Assembly: GCF_965208895.1 (NCBI RefSeq)
Contig: NZ_OZ242363.1
Span: 1,922,001 to 1,986,000 of the forward strand
Reading direction: 5' to 3'
DNA length: 64,000 nt
Origin: Poriferisodalis sp965208895
GTDB taxonomy: Bacteria > Actinomycetota > Acidimicrobiia > Acidimicrobiales > Poriferisodalaceae
The notes beneath the pieces were generated by a model. It was not told the origin of the DNA, made no database searches, and saw nothing but the letters and a program-made list of their open reading frames with translations. The number at the start of each line of letters is the position of its first letter. The first letter of the stretch is position 1. Positions 8,544 through 18,088 of this stretch are shown here, piece after piece. The position numbers and the translations under genes were made by a program.

Positions 8544-10529
8544 TCAGATTTCTTGCGACAGCAGCGCGTGCTCCTCAATGCTCGTGCTCTGCGGGCACGA
8601 ATAGAGCTCGCGCAGTCCCCCCCTTGCAGTTGCGATGTGGTCAAAGTGATCTCGGGCTGCCTGCCCCGCTTGCGTCGCCCATGACTCGCTAAACGGCGGG
8701 AGAATGAGCGACAGTACTTCGGCAGCGTCGATGCGGCGACGTGAACTCGATGTACCGCGGCCCAATGGGGCGATCTGTCGACGAACGAGTGGGTGCTGAA
8801 GCAGCACCAGCGCCGCGTATGGATCGATGTCTGGCCGGTAAACCCCGAACTCCGCCGAACACTGGACTGAACCGACGCTCTCAGGGACTACCGCTGCCCT
8901 GAACTTGCGCGGGTTGAGCAATGAGACGAGCAGTTCACCAGGCTGAGCGAGTTGGCCCGGGGTTACGGGCCGATTGAAGCTCGCAAGACTCCAGTCGACT
9001 GCACCGAGCTCATCCACGTGTAGGACCGACACGAACGGCAGGTCGCCTGCCAAGCGGGCACGGCGCTTGCCGCCGTAATGAAGGATGGTCCCGGCTTCGA
9101 GACCACCTGCGTCCTTGAGCGAAGCACGGGCGGCGTCCGCGTCTACATCAAGAGCCGAGGCCCCGAGGTTGGCCAACTCGGCAAGCCGTCGCTTGGCAAC
9201 CTGCTTGGACGGCCGCCAAGTAGCTGCATCGGTGACGACATGCCGGATCTCCGCAGCGATCCGGGGAAGATCGTCGCCATGCGGATCGTGTGCCGGCGAA
9301 CCCTTACTCATGACGAACCCAACGTGATCCGCACGCGCTAGAAATACATGCTTCTGCGGCTCGGATGCGGATTTCCGAACAAAGGTCACACTCGTTTTTG
9401 CCGTGGTTCCGGCCGGCGCGAACGTGACCGGCGGGAGGCTGACTACCCCTTCGAGGGCCAGCGGCAGGTCGCGCCGTGACCCATCGAGAAGTAACTCTCG
9501 CATTGCTCGGCCATTGCCCACTCCATCGGGTAGGACAATCCCGGCAACCCCACCCGGCGCGAGAAGCTCGATACAGCGAGCCACGAATGCAAGTGCGGGG
9601 TCAACACGCTGGGATCCGGCCAAGGTCGGAATGTAGTTGGCGGCCCGCTCGATTCCTTCCGGAGAATCGTACTTCTTGTCCCCAAATGGTGGATTGGTCA
9701 AGATCAGTGAGAATTGGCCTCGACACTGCGAGACGTGCCGATCCGTGATCGAGTCACTGACGAGCAGCACCTCCGGCGCACCAACCCCGGCTGCCATGAG
9801 ATTTACTCGTGCCATTGCCACCGAAGATGCCGACTGATCCGCACCGAACAGCAGGCTGCCCCTCCCGAGCCAACGCTCGTCAAGACCTCGCCGGCGAGCC
9901 TCGTGAAGCAGGCCGACAAGAAAGCGTCCACTGCCACAGCACGGGTCGCCCATGAAGGTTTGGCCCACAGCTTCGGGTTCGGAGACCTCAAGCAACTCGA
10001 AGCCAACGTTCACCATGAGATCGACAACGCCTTCTGGAGTCAGGTACGTCCCGAGCCCTCCTGCGTGCTCATACCTGCCGCGCAGGAAGACGTCGAAGGC
10101 CGTACCCAATGGGTCGCATGCTCCAACTGCGCCAAGCTCCATGCTCCCGAGGATGCGCAGGGCTTCCGATAGCACGTCGCATCTCGAAATCCGAAGTGGC
10201 TCATCGATGGGCCAGACAGTCTGAGCTTGACCGTCTGACGAGCGCGCAGCGAGGGACGGCAGGCCGTTCGCCACCCGAAACGCCGCCTTGGCCAATCTGA
10301 TGCTCTCGTCTTTGCCGTGCCGAATGCAGTCAAGGACAGGCCCGAGCCTTCCAAAGTCGGCAACTGCGGCATCAGGTTCGCGCTCAGCCGCAATCTTCAG
10401 CAACAGCAGCTTCGTGAGTTCCTCGACCGCGGCGTTGGAAGGACGAATTCCGCCACGCATGTAGAGAAGCTGGTGAAGGCCGTCAAGTTCTCTGGCCAAG
10501 TCAACTGGCGCAGTAGTCGCCGTACTCAC
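8544..10529 (-). CDS. N6-adenine DNA methyltransferase fused to a target-recognition domain
   Basis: A 661-aa HsdM-type gamma-class adenine methylase. The SAM motif GDPCCGSGRFL lies near residue 195 and catalytic NPPF near residue 280. The HsdM-like N-terminal helical part comes first. The last ~200 residues (from LEAGTILHYGGKRRAR) look like a HsdS-type target-recognition domain, so M and S are in one polypeptide. This architecture suits a bipartite recognition site such as that of MamI/BsaBI-type enzymes. It protects host DNA from the convergent nuclease gene. The gene starts 12 nt after the small HTH gene, so the two are probably co-transcribed. Confidence 0.85.
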   Translation of the reverse strand: MSTATTAPVDLARELDGLHQLLYMRGGIRPSNAAVEELTKLLLLKIAAEREPDAAVADFGRLGPVLDCIRHGKDESIRLAKAAFRVANGLPSLAARSSDGQAQTVWPIDEPLRISRCDVLSEALRILGSMELGAVGACDPLGTAFDVFLRGRYEHAGGLGTYLTPEGVVDLMVNVGFELLEVSEPEAVGQTFMGDPCCGSGRFLVGLLHEARRRGLDERWLGRGSLLFGADQSASSVAMARVNLMAAGVGAPEVLLVSDSITDRHVSQCRGQFSLILTNPPFGDKKYDSPEGIERAANYIPTLAGSQRVDPALAFVARCIELLAPGGVAGIVLPDGVGNGRAMRELLLDGSRRDLPLALEGVVSLPPVTFAPAGTTAKTSVTFVRKSASEPQKHVFLARADHVGFVMSKGSPAHDPHGDDLPRIAAEIRHVVTDAATWRPSKQVAKRRLAELANLGASALDVDADAARASLKDAGGLEAGTILHYGGKRRARLAGDLPFVSVLHVDELGAVDWSLASFNRPVTPGQLAQPGELLVSLLNPRKFRAAVVPESVGSVQCSAEFGVYRPDIDPYAALVLLQHPLVRRQIAPLGRGTSSSRRRIDAAEVLSLILPPFSESWATQAGQAARDHFDHIATARGGLRELYSCPQSTSIEEHALLSQEI

Positions 10530-10541
10530 CGATACCGCCTC

Positions 10542-10859
10542 TCAAACGGTCTCAGAGACGCCCTCGGCGTCAGGTGCTTCATTGTCATGAGGCCCTGTCA
10601 CAACAACGCGCCGGTTGGCACCGAGCCGACCAGTCTGAATTGCCCATCGGCGCACCGCCGGGCAGTGCCAAACAAGTGTTCGAGAGACTGCCGCCACCGG
10701 CCGCGGGAATTCCTCATGACGTCGACGCCAGTCATGCACGACCTGACGGCGCTTGACGCCGAGACGCTCGGCGATCTCGGCTGCGCCCACTCGCTCATCG
10801 ATATCAACACAGCGGCCCACGCCCGCATCGTGACACACGTTGCGTACTAAGTGACGCAC
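10542..10859 (-). CDS. Small helix-turn-helix protein upstream of the methylase
   Basis: A 105-aa protein with a central MerR/AlpA-like winged-helix motif: VGAAEIAERLGVKRRQVVHD, then a wing, then HCPAVRRWA. The stop is 12 bp before the methylase start on the same strand. Controller proteins often precede restriction-modification genes, so a regulatory role is likely. The sequence is not a classic XRE-type C protein, so this is inference from position and fold. The N-terminus is Cys/Val-rich, and a start further downstream is possible. Confidence 0.6.
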   Translation of the reverse strand: MRHLVRNVCHDAGVGRCVDIDERVGAAEIAERLGVKRRQVVHDWRRRHEEFPRPVAAVSRTLVWHCPAVRRWAIQTGRLGANRRVVVTGPHDNEAPDAEGVSETV

Positions 10860-11040
10860 CCACGAGAATCGGGCCGGCAGCGCAGCGGATTGATGCTGCG
10901 GGCCACTGCCGACGCCAGTGGCGGGCTAGCTTCAGGGGTAGGGCGAGTTGCTCACCGGGTGGAGCCGGCCCTCGGCGTAGCGCGAGTAGCGGAACGGCGC
11001 CAGCAACGCCTGGGGCTCGCCGCGCAGGTCGCGGGCCTGG

Positions 11041-11385
11041 CGGCGTTGGGCGGCGGCTGCTGTGGTTTCGGTGTTGGCGGCTGGGCTGGCGGAGGACTCG
11101 CGGGTGACCATCCCGACGGTCATATCAGAGCGACCTATGCCACTGGTTCGGTGACCGTCACCGGAGGAGGCTGCAACGTCAACGCGGTGCCGAAGGCGCT
11201 CGTCGGCAGCCTGATCGGAATATCGAATCAACCCTTCTCGTGGAACCAGCCGCGCGCGAACTATGCAATCGGGCGAGTCTCCGCGCCGTCAGGTGCCGGC
11301 GGAGTCGGCGGTCGGGAGTGTCAGCATGTCCACGACACACTATTGATGAACGCCCTCGACGCGGACCGGTGATTGCTCCGGCGGG
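11041..11385 (+). pseudogene. Internally deleted third copy of the GLUG gene
   Basis: Bases from about 11041 to 11091 match the signal-peptide region of the intact gene (about 3742-3798) and then jump to its internal GLUG segment: 11092-11311 is nearly identical to about 4706-4925. After that the sequence jumps to the flank downstream of the intact gene: 11322-11380 resembles 7597-7660 (gtccacg...acactattgatgaacgccctcgac). Two large deletions have therefore reduced a former copy to three joined pieces. An open frame runs through part of it but no full protein can be made. The restriction-modification cassette sits between this remnant and the intact copies. Confidence 0.8.
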
Positions 11386-11601
11386 CGAGCGGGTAACGCG
11401 AATTCCTGTCCCCGCTTCCGTGCGGGGGCGGGAGTGAGGCCCTGAGCTGCGGCGGTCGGGTGTTTGTTGCGAATGTTCTGTCCGCGCGTTGTTGTTCGGT
11501 CGCCGTTGTGGACGTTGGTACGCTTGCGGGGACGAGTCGTGTGGCCGCTTTGTGCGCCTTGTCTGTTATGGAGGCAGCTGTGTCGTTCCGGAGTCTTTTT
11601 A

Positions 11602-11610
11602 CCCCCCCCC
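11602..11610 (+). repeat. C9 homopolymer just upstream of the start of a surface-protein gene
   Basis: Nine consecutive C lie 3 nt before ATG 11614. The only GGAG-like ribosome-binding site (11590-11593) is 20 nt from the ATG, so tract length sets the spacing. If translation begins further upstream, the tract would be within the coding frame. Confidence 0.75.
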
Positions 11611-11613
11611 GAA

Positions 11614-14600
11614 ATGAGTGCTGCGTCTCGATGGTCGGGGCGGGCGCTTCGCGGGCGGGCGGGTGACAGGCGGCGGCTGCGCCGGTTTGCGGCGTTGCCG
11701 CTGTTGGGGGTGTTCGCTGCGCTGTTGTCGCTGACGCCTGACGTCGCGGCGCAGACCTCGCGCACGATCACGATGTCCATTGACGGTGCCGGGCCTCCTG
11801 CGGGCTTCACCTATCCCACGATGGCCGAGGGCATCGCGGGCGCGCGGATGCTTCGCTTCACCTTGGACAGTCCGGCGCCGGCGGGCGGCATCGACACGGG
11901 GACCCCGGGTACTGCTCAGAACGGGAACACGCAGGTCATCGGCACGCTGATAGCCGAGGGTGACACCTCTATCGCGTATCGGATACATCCGAGCGACGAC
12001 AGCGTGGACCGGCCCAACTACGCCTACGTGCAGGTTTATCCCAACACCCCCCCTTCGGGCGGCGCGTTTACCGTGGTCCCCGCGGACAGCACGGTCTTGC
12101 TGACCGTGGTCGATAACGACCCGACGACGGTCACCTTGACGCGTACTGACACCGGCGGGGGCACGCTGGACGAGGGCGGCACGGCGCGGTTCGAGGTGAG
12201 CCTGAGCCGCCCGCTGGTGGGCGCCGGGAGCCACGGGCCCGCCGAGGTGATCGCCGTGCCGCTGCGCATCGACCAGGCCGCTGCCGCGGTCACCACGTCG
12301 GATTGGTCGATCACGCTGGACGAAGGCTCGCCCAATGCCGGGGTTTCGCTGGGTATGCCCGTGGTCGGCAGCGGGGAGGCGTTCGCGCACCAGGTCGTCA
12401 CCTTCAGCGGCGCGGGCGCGCAGACTGCTGTCCTGGAGGTCGCCGCCGTGCTCGATGACCTCTCGGGGGAATCAGACGAGGCGATCACCATCAGCCTGGC
12501 GTCTGACGCCGAGTTCGATGGGGCGACGCACGGGTCCGCCACCAACGTGGGCGGCGGCGCCGACCCGCATACGGCCGGCTCGCCCGCACTGACTGACCGT
12601 TTCAGTTTGTCGATCCTCGACGTCGATAACGTGGTCGTCGTCCCTGACGACTGGGCTCTGATCCCCAGCGGGGTCCAGCCCGGCGGCAGGTTCCGGCTGC
12701 TGTTCATCACCACCAGCTTCCTGCCAGCGACCTCCGGCGACATCGCCGTCTACGACGCCGCCGTCCGAGCGCGGGCCGCTGCCGGGCACACCGCGATCGG
12801 GCCCTACGCCCAGAAGTTCCGGGCGGTCGGGTCGACCGCGTCGGTGAGCGCCCGCAACCACGCCGGGCTGACCGGCGGCGGCGTGCCCGTCTACTGGCTG
12901 AACGGCTCGCAGGTGGCGCCGAACTACGCCGGCTTCTGGAGCGACCGGTGGCAGAACTGGGCCCAGCCCGACCGCAGAACCCAGTGGGGCAGCCCAGATG
13001 GTCACTCCGACTGGCCCTGGACCGGCACCGCCGCCGACGGCGCCAGTCACGCCAACCATCTGGGCCACCCCACCCATGCCCGGCGTGGACGATTCTCCGT
13101 GGGCCCGACCACAACCGGGCCGATCAGCGACAACAACGCCCCCGTCGGCCAGTCCCATTCCCTGTACGGCATCTCCCCGGTGTTCCAGGTGGACGCCGGT
13201 GCGCCGTTCGACGTCAACTACAAGCGGCTGTACGAAGGCGAGCGCAAGACCATCGTCGTCAGCGGACTCGGACTGACCGGGACCACGGTAACGGTGAACG
13301 CCTCGCCGGGCCCCTCCGACAGCGACTACAAGATCTACTACCCCGCCGGCGGCAGCACCACCATCAACAGCGGCTCCTTCGACGCCGCGGTCACCAACCG
13401 CACCGCGCGGTTCGACATCGAAGCCGTCGCGGACAACGTAGCGGACGAAATGCATCTGGAGCTCGAATTCACCCAGTCGGGGCAACCGGTAGGCAAAGCC
13501 GAGATACAGATTCTCGACGGCAGCCGCGGAGGCTCGATCCTCTTCCGCACCTGCCCCAACGGCGGCTGCACCACCACCAGCACCACCGGCTGGGTCGAAT
13601 CGGACCGCCCGCTGATCCAGATGACGGAAGGCGGCGGCACGGTCACCTACCAGTACAAGCTGGTGGGGCACATGAACCAGGACGATGCGTTTGGAGAAGC
13701 CTCCGTCCGCATCGAGGACACGCGAAAGAAGGGCCCGCACAACGTCGGCACCGGTCTGGCGGATTGGGACCGGATCCAGTGCCACAGGACCGAGGACCAT
13801 GGGACAATGACTCCGTTGGGCGGGAGCAGCAGTTACGTAGTCACTTCGACCAACTACACCAGCACTACTCAGTGGCATGACCTATTTGGCGGCTGCCCTT
13901 ACCACGCGAACCAGATGTCATGGGCGGAGCGCAACGACTGGCAGACGGTCACCTATTCCGCCGGTCACGACGCCGACGCCTACGATGAAGCCATCGTGCT
14001 GGAGCACCGGGTGCGCACGACCGCGCCCGGCAGCGGCTACGTGTACGACGGCCCGCCCGGCCAGGAGGGGATTGGTCCGGCCCGGCAAAGAAAAATTACG
14101 CCGCGGACGTTCAGCACAGAGTATGTGGATCTCCGCATCGTTGACGACGACAATTGGGACCAGGAGTTCCTCTACTCCGGCGACAACGGGGTCACCTGGA
14201 CCAAGGCGAGCGACGGCGGCCTGCAGAAAGCCATCCCGGACGAACTGGAGGTGGGCGCTACCCACGACGTGCTGATCAAGCTGTTGGACCCGTCGCTGGC
14301 TAGCCATTCGAATCAGGATTACATCTTCGCCAAGGTCGGCGGCTGCGGCGACCGGTATGTTGACCCGCCTTGCGATATCGGGTTGTCGCCGAACCTCTAC
14401 GGCAATGACACGCCATCCTCCTTAACCGATCTCGACTGGGGCACGGGCTATTATGTTGACGCGGCGACCACCGACCCGGTCAGGCTGAGACTGCATGTCA
14501 GCGAGGATGCGGCGCCGGGAACCCGGAAGGCGCTCACCTTCTGGAACTACAGCTGGTTGAGGCGGACCGACACCGACCTGCCCGACCCCAGCCTGCGCCA

Positions 14601-16719
14601 ACCCGGCCCCAACCGGAACACGGCCAGTCGCTATATCAGCGGCTTGCGCTACGAGGAGACCCGCGTGGTCGAGGTCGTACCCAAGACCTCGGGACAGGTC
14701 GTGGCGCTGCCGCCGACGCTGACCATCGCCAGCGCGGCGACGTCGGTGACCGAGGGCGGCGACGTGACCTTCACCATCACCGCCGACCCGGCGCCGCAGT
14801 TCGACGTCACGGTCAACCTGGCCGCGGATGAAGAGATGGGATCAGGGGTGGACCTCGTCGCCAGCTCCCTGCAGACCACGATCATCATCCCCGCCCACCA
14901 ATCCACGGCCAGCTGGACGCACACGGCCTACTCCGACGACCTCGATCTGGACGACGGCACGGTGGTCGGGCGGATCGTGGACGACCATATGACACCGAGG
15001 GGGTACACGGTGGGCACGCCATCCAGCGTCACCCTGACGCTGGTGGACGACGACGATTCAGTCGTAACCGATAGCAACATCGGTGGCGCGCCGGAGGATA
15101 CGTCGTCATACACCGTCGACCCGGCGCTGATCGCGGAGGTCAACGCGCACATCGCCGACTTCACCGCCCGCAACCACCCAGCCGGCATCCGCGACTGGAA
15201 CCTGATCCTCGACCGGCTGGAAGGTCGGACCGGGATGAGCGACGAACGGATCGCCTCGTGGCTCGCGCTCTCGCGCCAGCACAACTGGGAAGACGGCAAG
15301 GTCACGCTGCCGAAGGTGCAGGCGGCGCTGGTCGCGCTGACGACTCCGCCGGTGCAGCCGCCCACGCCTGAGGTGAACATCACCGCCTCATCGGGCGGAA
15401 CCGAGGGTTCCAACGTGACGTTCACCGTCACCGCGAGTCCCGCGCCGACGGCCAACCTGGATGTCAGTCTGGCGATTACGACCTCGGGCGACTACGGCGT
15501 CAGCGCCGGTACCCAAACGGTCACCATCGCAGGCGGCATGTCCAGCGCCACATTGACGTTGCCCACGACCGACGACTCGGTTGACGAAGCCGACGGCTCG
15601 GTCACCGCAACGCTCAGCAGCGGCAGCGGTTACACCATCGGCCAGTTGTCGTCTCAGACCGCGCAGGTCACCGACGACGATGATCCGCCCGAGCTTGAGC
15701 AGGTCGCGGTTACGCCAGTGGTCTCGATCAGCGGCGGCAACGGCGTCACCGAGGGCGGCAGCGCGAGCTTCACGCTCACGGCGACTCCCGCCCCCGACAG
15801 CGCGATCACGGTCAGCGTGACGGTCACCGCCAGCGGCGACTACGGCGCGACCACCGGCTCGCGAACCGTCAGCATCGGTACCGGCGGCAGCGCTACGTTC
15901 AGCGTTGCGACGACCAACGACTCGGCGGACGAGCCCGACGGCTCCGTCACGGCGACTGTGGTCGCCGGGAGCGACTACGACCTCGGTGCGAACAAGGTCG
16001 CAACGGTCGCCGTCGCAGACGATGACGATCCGCCGATCCCGGTGGTCAGCATCGCAGGCGGCGCTGGGGTGACCGAGGGCGGCAGCGCGAGCTTCACCCT
16101 GACGGCGACTCCAGCGCCGACGAGCGCCATCTCGGTGACTGTGACGATCACGGCCAGCGGCGACTATGGCGCTGCGACCGGCTCGCGAACCGTCAGCATT
16201 CCGACCGGCGGCAGCGCGACGTTCAACGTCGCCACCTCCGACGACTCGGCGGACGAAGCCGACGGCTCCGTCACGGCGACACTGGTCGACGGCTCCGAGT
16301 ACGACCTCGGCACAGTCAAGACCGCAACGGTCGGCGTGGCCGACGATGACGATCCGCCGGTTGAGTCCTCCGTAACCGTTTCCATAGAGGACGCTTCCGC
16401 ATCGGAAAGCGCTTCGGACCTGGTGTTCCGAGTGACCCTTTCCGAGGCGTCGAATGAGGACATCACGGTGCAGTGGGCTACCAGTCATTCGCAAAGCGCA
16501 AACCGTGCGCGCGGCGGTCAGGGCTACGCTCACGACTTCTGGCATGCGAGAGGAGAGATCCTGATTCGGGCGGGCAAGACCAGCGGCACCGGAGCCGTGT
16601 GGCTGAATCAGGACTCCAGGGACGAACCGGACGAAGTCTTCACGGTGAGGCTCTCCGCCCCGGACGGCGCGACGCTGGAACGGGCGGAAGGGACCATGAC
16701 GATCATCGACGACGACTAG
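11614..16719 (+). CDS. Giant secreted Calx-beta protein
   Basis: ATG 11614 is preferred because a signal peptide follows directly (RRLRRFAALPLLGVFAALLS, cleavage near DVAAQ); the frame is open from 11464. About 1701 aa: N-terminal Calx-beta-like domains, a segment with FRLLFITTSFLPATSGDIAV, then a ~450-aa core (YEGERKTIVVSG ... RTDTDLPDPS). The core is homologous to that of the protein at 44378-48067. Next come a Calx-beta domain, a helical module (YTVDPALIAEVNAHIADF...), three or four Calx-beta repeats in tandem and a final Calx-beta-like segment ending IIDDD. The motif ITVSVTVTASGDYGA recurs. No anchor is visible. Likely a calcium-binding surface or adhesion protein. Confidence 0.85.
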   Translation: MSAASRWSGRALRGRAGDRRRLRRFAALPLLGVFAALLSLTPDVAAQTSRTITMSIDGAGPPAGFTYPTMAEGIAGARMLRFTLDSPAPAGGIDTGTPGTAQNGNTQVIGTLIAEGDTSIAYRIHPSDDSVDRPNYAYVQVYPNTPPSGGAFTVVPADSTVLLTVVDNDPTTVTLTRTDTGGGTLDEGGTARFEVSLSRPLVGAGSHGPAEVIAVPLRIDQAAAAVTTSDWSITLDEGSPNAGVSLGMPVVGSGEAFAHQVVTFSGAGAQTAVLEVAAVLDDLSGESDEAITISLASDAEFDGATHGSATNVGGGADPHTAGSPALTDRFSLSILDVDNVVVVPDDWALIPSGVQPGGRFRLLFITTSFLPATSGDIAVYDAAVRARAAAGHTAIGPYAQKFRAVGSTASVSARNHAGLTGGGVPVYWLNGSQVAPNYAGFWSDRWQNWAQPDRRTQWGSPDGHSDWPWTGTAADGASHANHLGHPTHARRGRFSVGPTTTGPISDNNAPVGQSHSLYGISPVFQVDAGAPFDVNYKRLYEGERKTIVVSGLGLTGTTVTVNASPGPSDSDYKIYYPAGGSTTINSGSFDAAVTNRTARFDIEAVADNVADEMHLELEFTQSGQPVGKAEIQILDGSRGGSILFRTCPNGGCTTTSTTGWVESDRPLIQMTEGGGTVTYQYKLVGHMNQDDAFGEASVRIEDTRKKGPHNVGTGLADWDRIQCHRTEDHGTMTPLGGSSSYVVTSTNYTSTTQWHDLFGGCPYHANQMSWAERNDWQTVTYSAGHDADAYDEAIVLEHRVRTTAPGSGYVYDGPPGQEGIGPARQRKITPRTFSTEYVDLRIVDDDNWDQEFLYSGDNGVTWTKASDGGLQKAIPDELEVGATHDVLIKLLDPSLASHSNQDYIFAKVGGCGDRYVDPPCDIGLSPNLYGNDTPSSLTDLDWGTGYYVDAATTDPVRLRLHVSEDAAPGTRKALTFWNYSWLRRTDTDLPDPSLRQPGPNRNTASRYISGLRYEETRVVEVVPKTSGQVVALPPTLTIASAATSVTEGGDVTFTITADPAPQFDVTVNLAADEEMGSGVDLVASSLQTTIIIPAHQSTASWTHTAYSDDLDLDDGTVVGRIVDDHMTPRGYTVGTPSSVTLTLVDDDDSVVTDSNIGGAPEDTSSYTVDPALIAEVNAHIADFTARNHPAGIRDWNLILDRLEGRTGMSDERIASWLALSRQHNWEDGKVTLPKVQAALVALTTPPVQPPTPEVNITASSGGTEGSNVTFTVTASPAPTANLDVSLAITTSGDYGVSAGTQTVTIAGGMSSATLTLPTTDDSVDEADGSVTATLSSGSGYTIGQLSSQTAQVTDDDDPPELEQVAVTPVVSISGGNGVTEGGSASFTLTATPAPDSAITVSVTVTASGDYGATTGSRTVSIGTGGSATFSVATTNDSADEPDGSVTATVVAGSDYDLGANKVATVAVADDDDPPIPVVSIAGGAGVTEGGSASFTLTATPAPTSAISVTVTITASGDYGAATGSRTVSIPTGGSATFNVATSDDSADEADGSVTATLVDGSEYDLGTVKTATVGVADDDDPPVESSVTVSIEDASASESASDLVFRVTLSEASNEDITVQWATSHSQSANRARGGQGYAHDFWHARGEILIRAGKTSGTGAVWLNQDSRDEPDEVFTVRLSAPDGATLERAEGTMTIIDDD

Positions 16720-17246
16720 TCGTCATTGCCGATCGGCGCACCGCCGGCCAGTACCTGCCACACCAGCACCTCTCGCTCGTAGGGGTCTCGGGTGACCACT
16801 TCACGCTTCACCAGCGATCGGATGGCCACTTCCTCGGTGGCGACGGCCACCAGCGGGTCGGATTCGAACAGCACGAGCGGCTTGGCTGCCATCTCGTCCT
16901 TGGCGACACCGAGCTGATTGCCGGTGACGCAGACGTAGGTGAACACGCCATCGAGATCGTCGAGGCTGTGCTTCATGGACGTCTCCAGCGACAGCCCCCG
17001 CGACATGAACTCAGCGAGGTACACCGCAATGATCTCGGAATCGCATTCGCTTCGGCAGTCTGAGGCCAGAAAGGCGCCGCCGCCGCCGAGGGAGAGCGCT
17101 TCGAGCCGAGGACTGCAGTGGGCAGGCTCGTCGACCGTCTGAAGCGCTTCGACTTCCTCGACGAGGCATCTTGTGATTAATGCCGGCGAAGCAGCCTCGA
17201 AAGCGGTGACGGGATCCATCGTGGCCTCGGCCCCCAGAACACGCAA
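16716..17246 (-). pseudogene. C-terminal fragment of a class II glutamine amidotransferase (GlxB/GltB-type)
   Basis: The frame encodes DCRSECDSEIIAVYLAEFMS, LDDLDGVFTYVCVTGNQLGV and an EMAAKPLVLFES-type strand, typical of the second half of class II amidotransferase domains such as GlxB/MgsA or glutamate synthase. The catalytic N-terminal Cys and the first ~100 residues are missing, and upstream of about 17246 the frame is stopped by TGA. Its stop codon overlaps that of the convergent Calx-beta gene in a CTAG palindrome. Probably a remnant. A short standalone gene starting at MDPVTAFEAAS is possible but would lack amidase chemistry. Confidence 0.55.
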
Positions 17247-17374
17247 TCAGCATGCCTCCCGAAGGGCCGATGTTCGGCATAGGGTGACCACGCCGGGAAT
17301 CACAAACCGAGCGCAGGCGCCGCAGGCGCTGTTGACTCGTCCCGGTCACCCTGTCGTTCGAGGAGGACGAATCC

Positions 17375-17869
17375 ATGCCCAATGGCAACGCAAGCGGCGA
17401 CGCGCCAGGTCTCATCGGCGCGCTCGTCCGATTTGGCAAGCCGACGATGATCGGCACGGTACTCAGCCTGTACTGGTGCTTGTTCTGGCTGCTGAACGGC
17501 TTCGACAAGTTCCTCAACGCCGACACGTTCTACGGCGTGAACTTCAAGATGGCGCTGGAAGGCGCACTGCTGCCTTCATTGGGACTGAGCACATCGCTGG
17601 CATGGCCGCTGGCGATCATCGTCGGCATCACCGAAATCGTGCTCGGCCTGCTGTTCTTGGTGTCGCTGATCGCCTTCGCAACCCGCAAGCCGCACCGTTA
17701 CGAGGTCGGCACCGCCTGCATCGGTCTCAGCGTGCTGTTCTTTGCGCTGCTGACAGCAGGAGCGATTCTGTTCGGAGCGCGCGACCACGTCCTGACCCAG
17801 GGTCTCTTCATCGGCACGCTGCTCGCCAGCGGACTGGTGCTGCACGTCTCACAGAAGGCAGCCGCCTGA
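17375..17869 (+). CDS. DoxX-like four-helix membrane protein
   Basis: A 164-aa protein with four predicted transmembrane helices (about residues 24-44, 70-100, 112-132, 138-158). WLLNGFDKFLNADTFYGVNF after the first helix is the sort of sequence seen in DoxX-like membrane proteins. ATG 17375 is preceded by GGAGGA (17360-17365), a good ribosome-binding site. It stands alone between the amidotransferase fragment and the P450 gene. Function unknown; DoxX-like proteins are linked to redox or sulfur metabolism in some organisms. Confidence 0.6.
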   Translation: MPNGNASGDAPGLIGALVRFGKPTMIGTVLSLYWCLFWLLNGFDKFLNADTFYGVNFKMALEGALLPSLGLSTSLAWPLAIIVGITEIVLGLLFLVSLIAFATRKPHRYEVGTACIGLSVLFFALLTAGAILFGARDHVLTQGLFIGTLLASGLVLHVSQKAAA

Positions 17870-18088
17870 GCCACATGATCGGCAAGGCCGGATCGGTGCC
17901 GGATTTCGTCAACGCCGCGACGACGGAGCTGCGTGACGCAGTGTCTCAGCGCTCGCGTAAGGTCTGTGCACCGCACGACCATTGATGCGCTGGCAGGCGC
18001 CGGGGCATCGGTGGGCTCTGCGTTGTCGGCGCGGCTGACGTGAGCGGACACCGAGCGATCGAGGAACACGGCGAGCACGGGGGGTGCT

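Noticed and set aside
8617..8623. C7 run in the methylase gene
   Set aside because: Short and near the C-terminus; a slip would change only the last ~20 residues, so a switch role is not supported.
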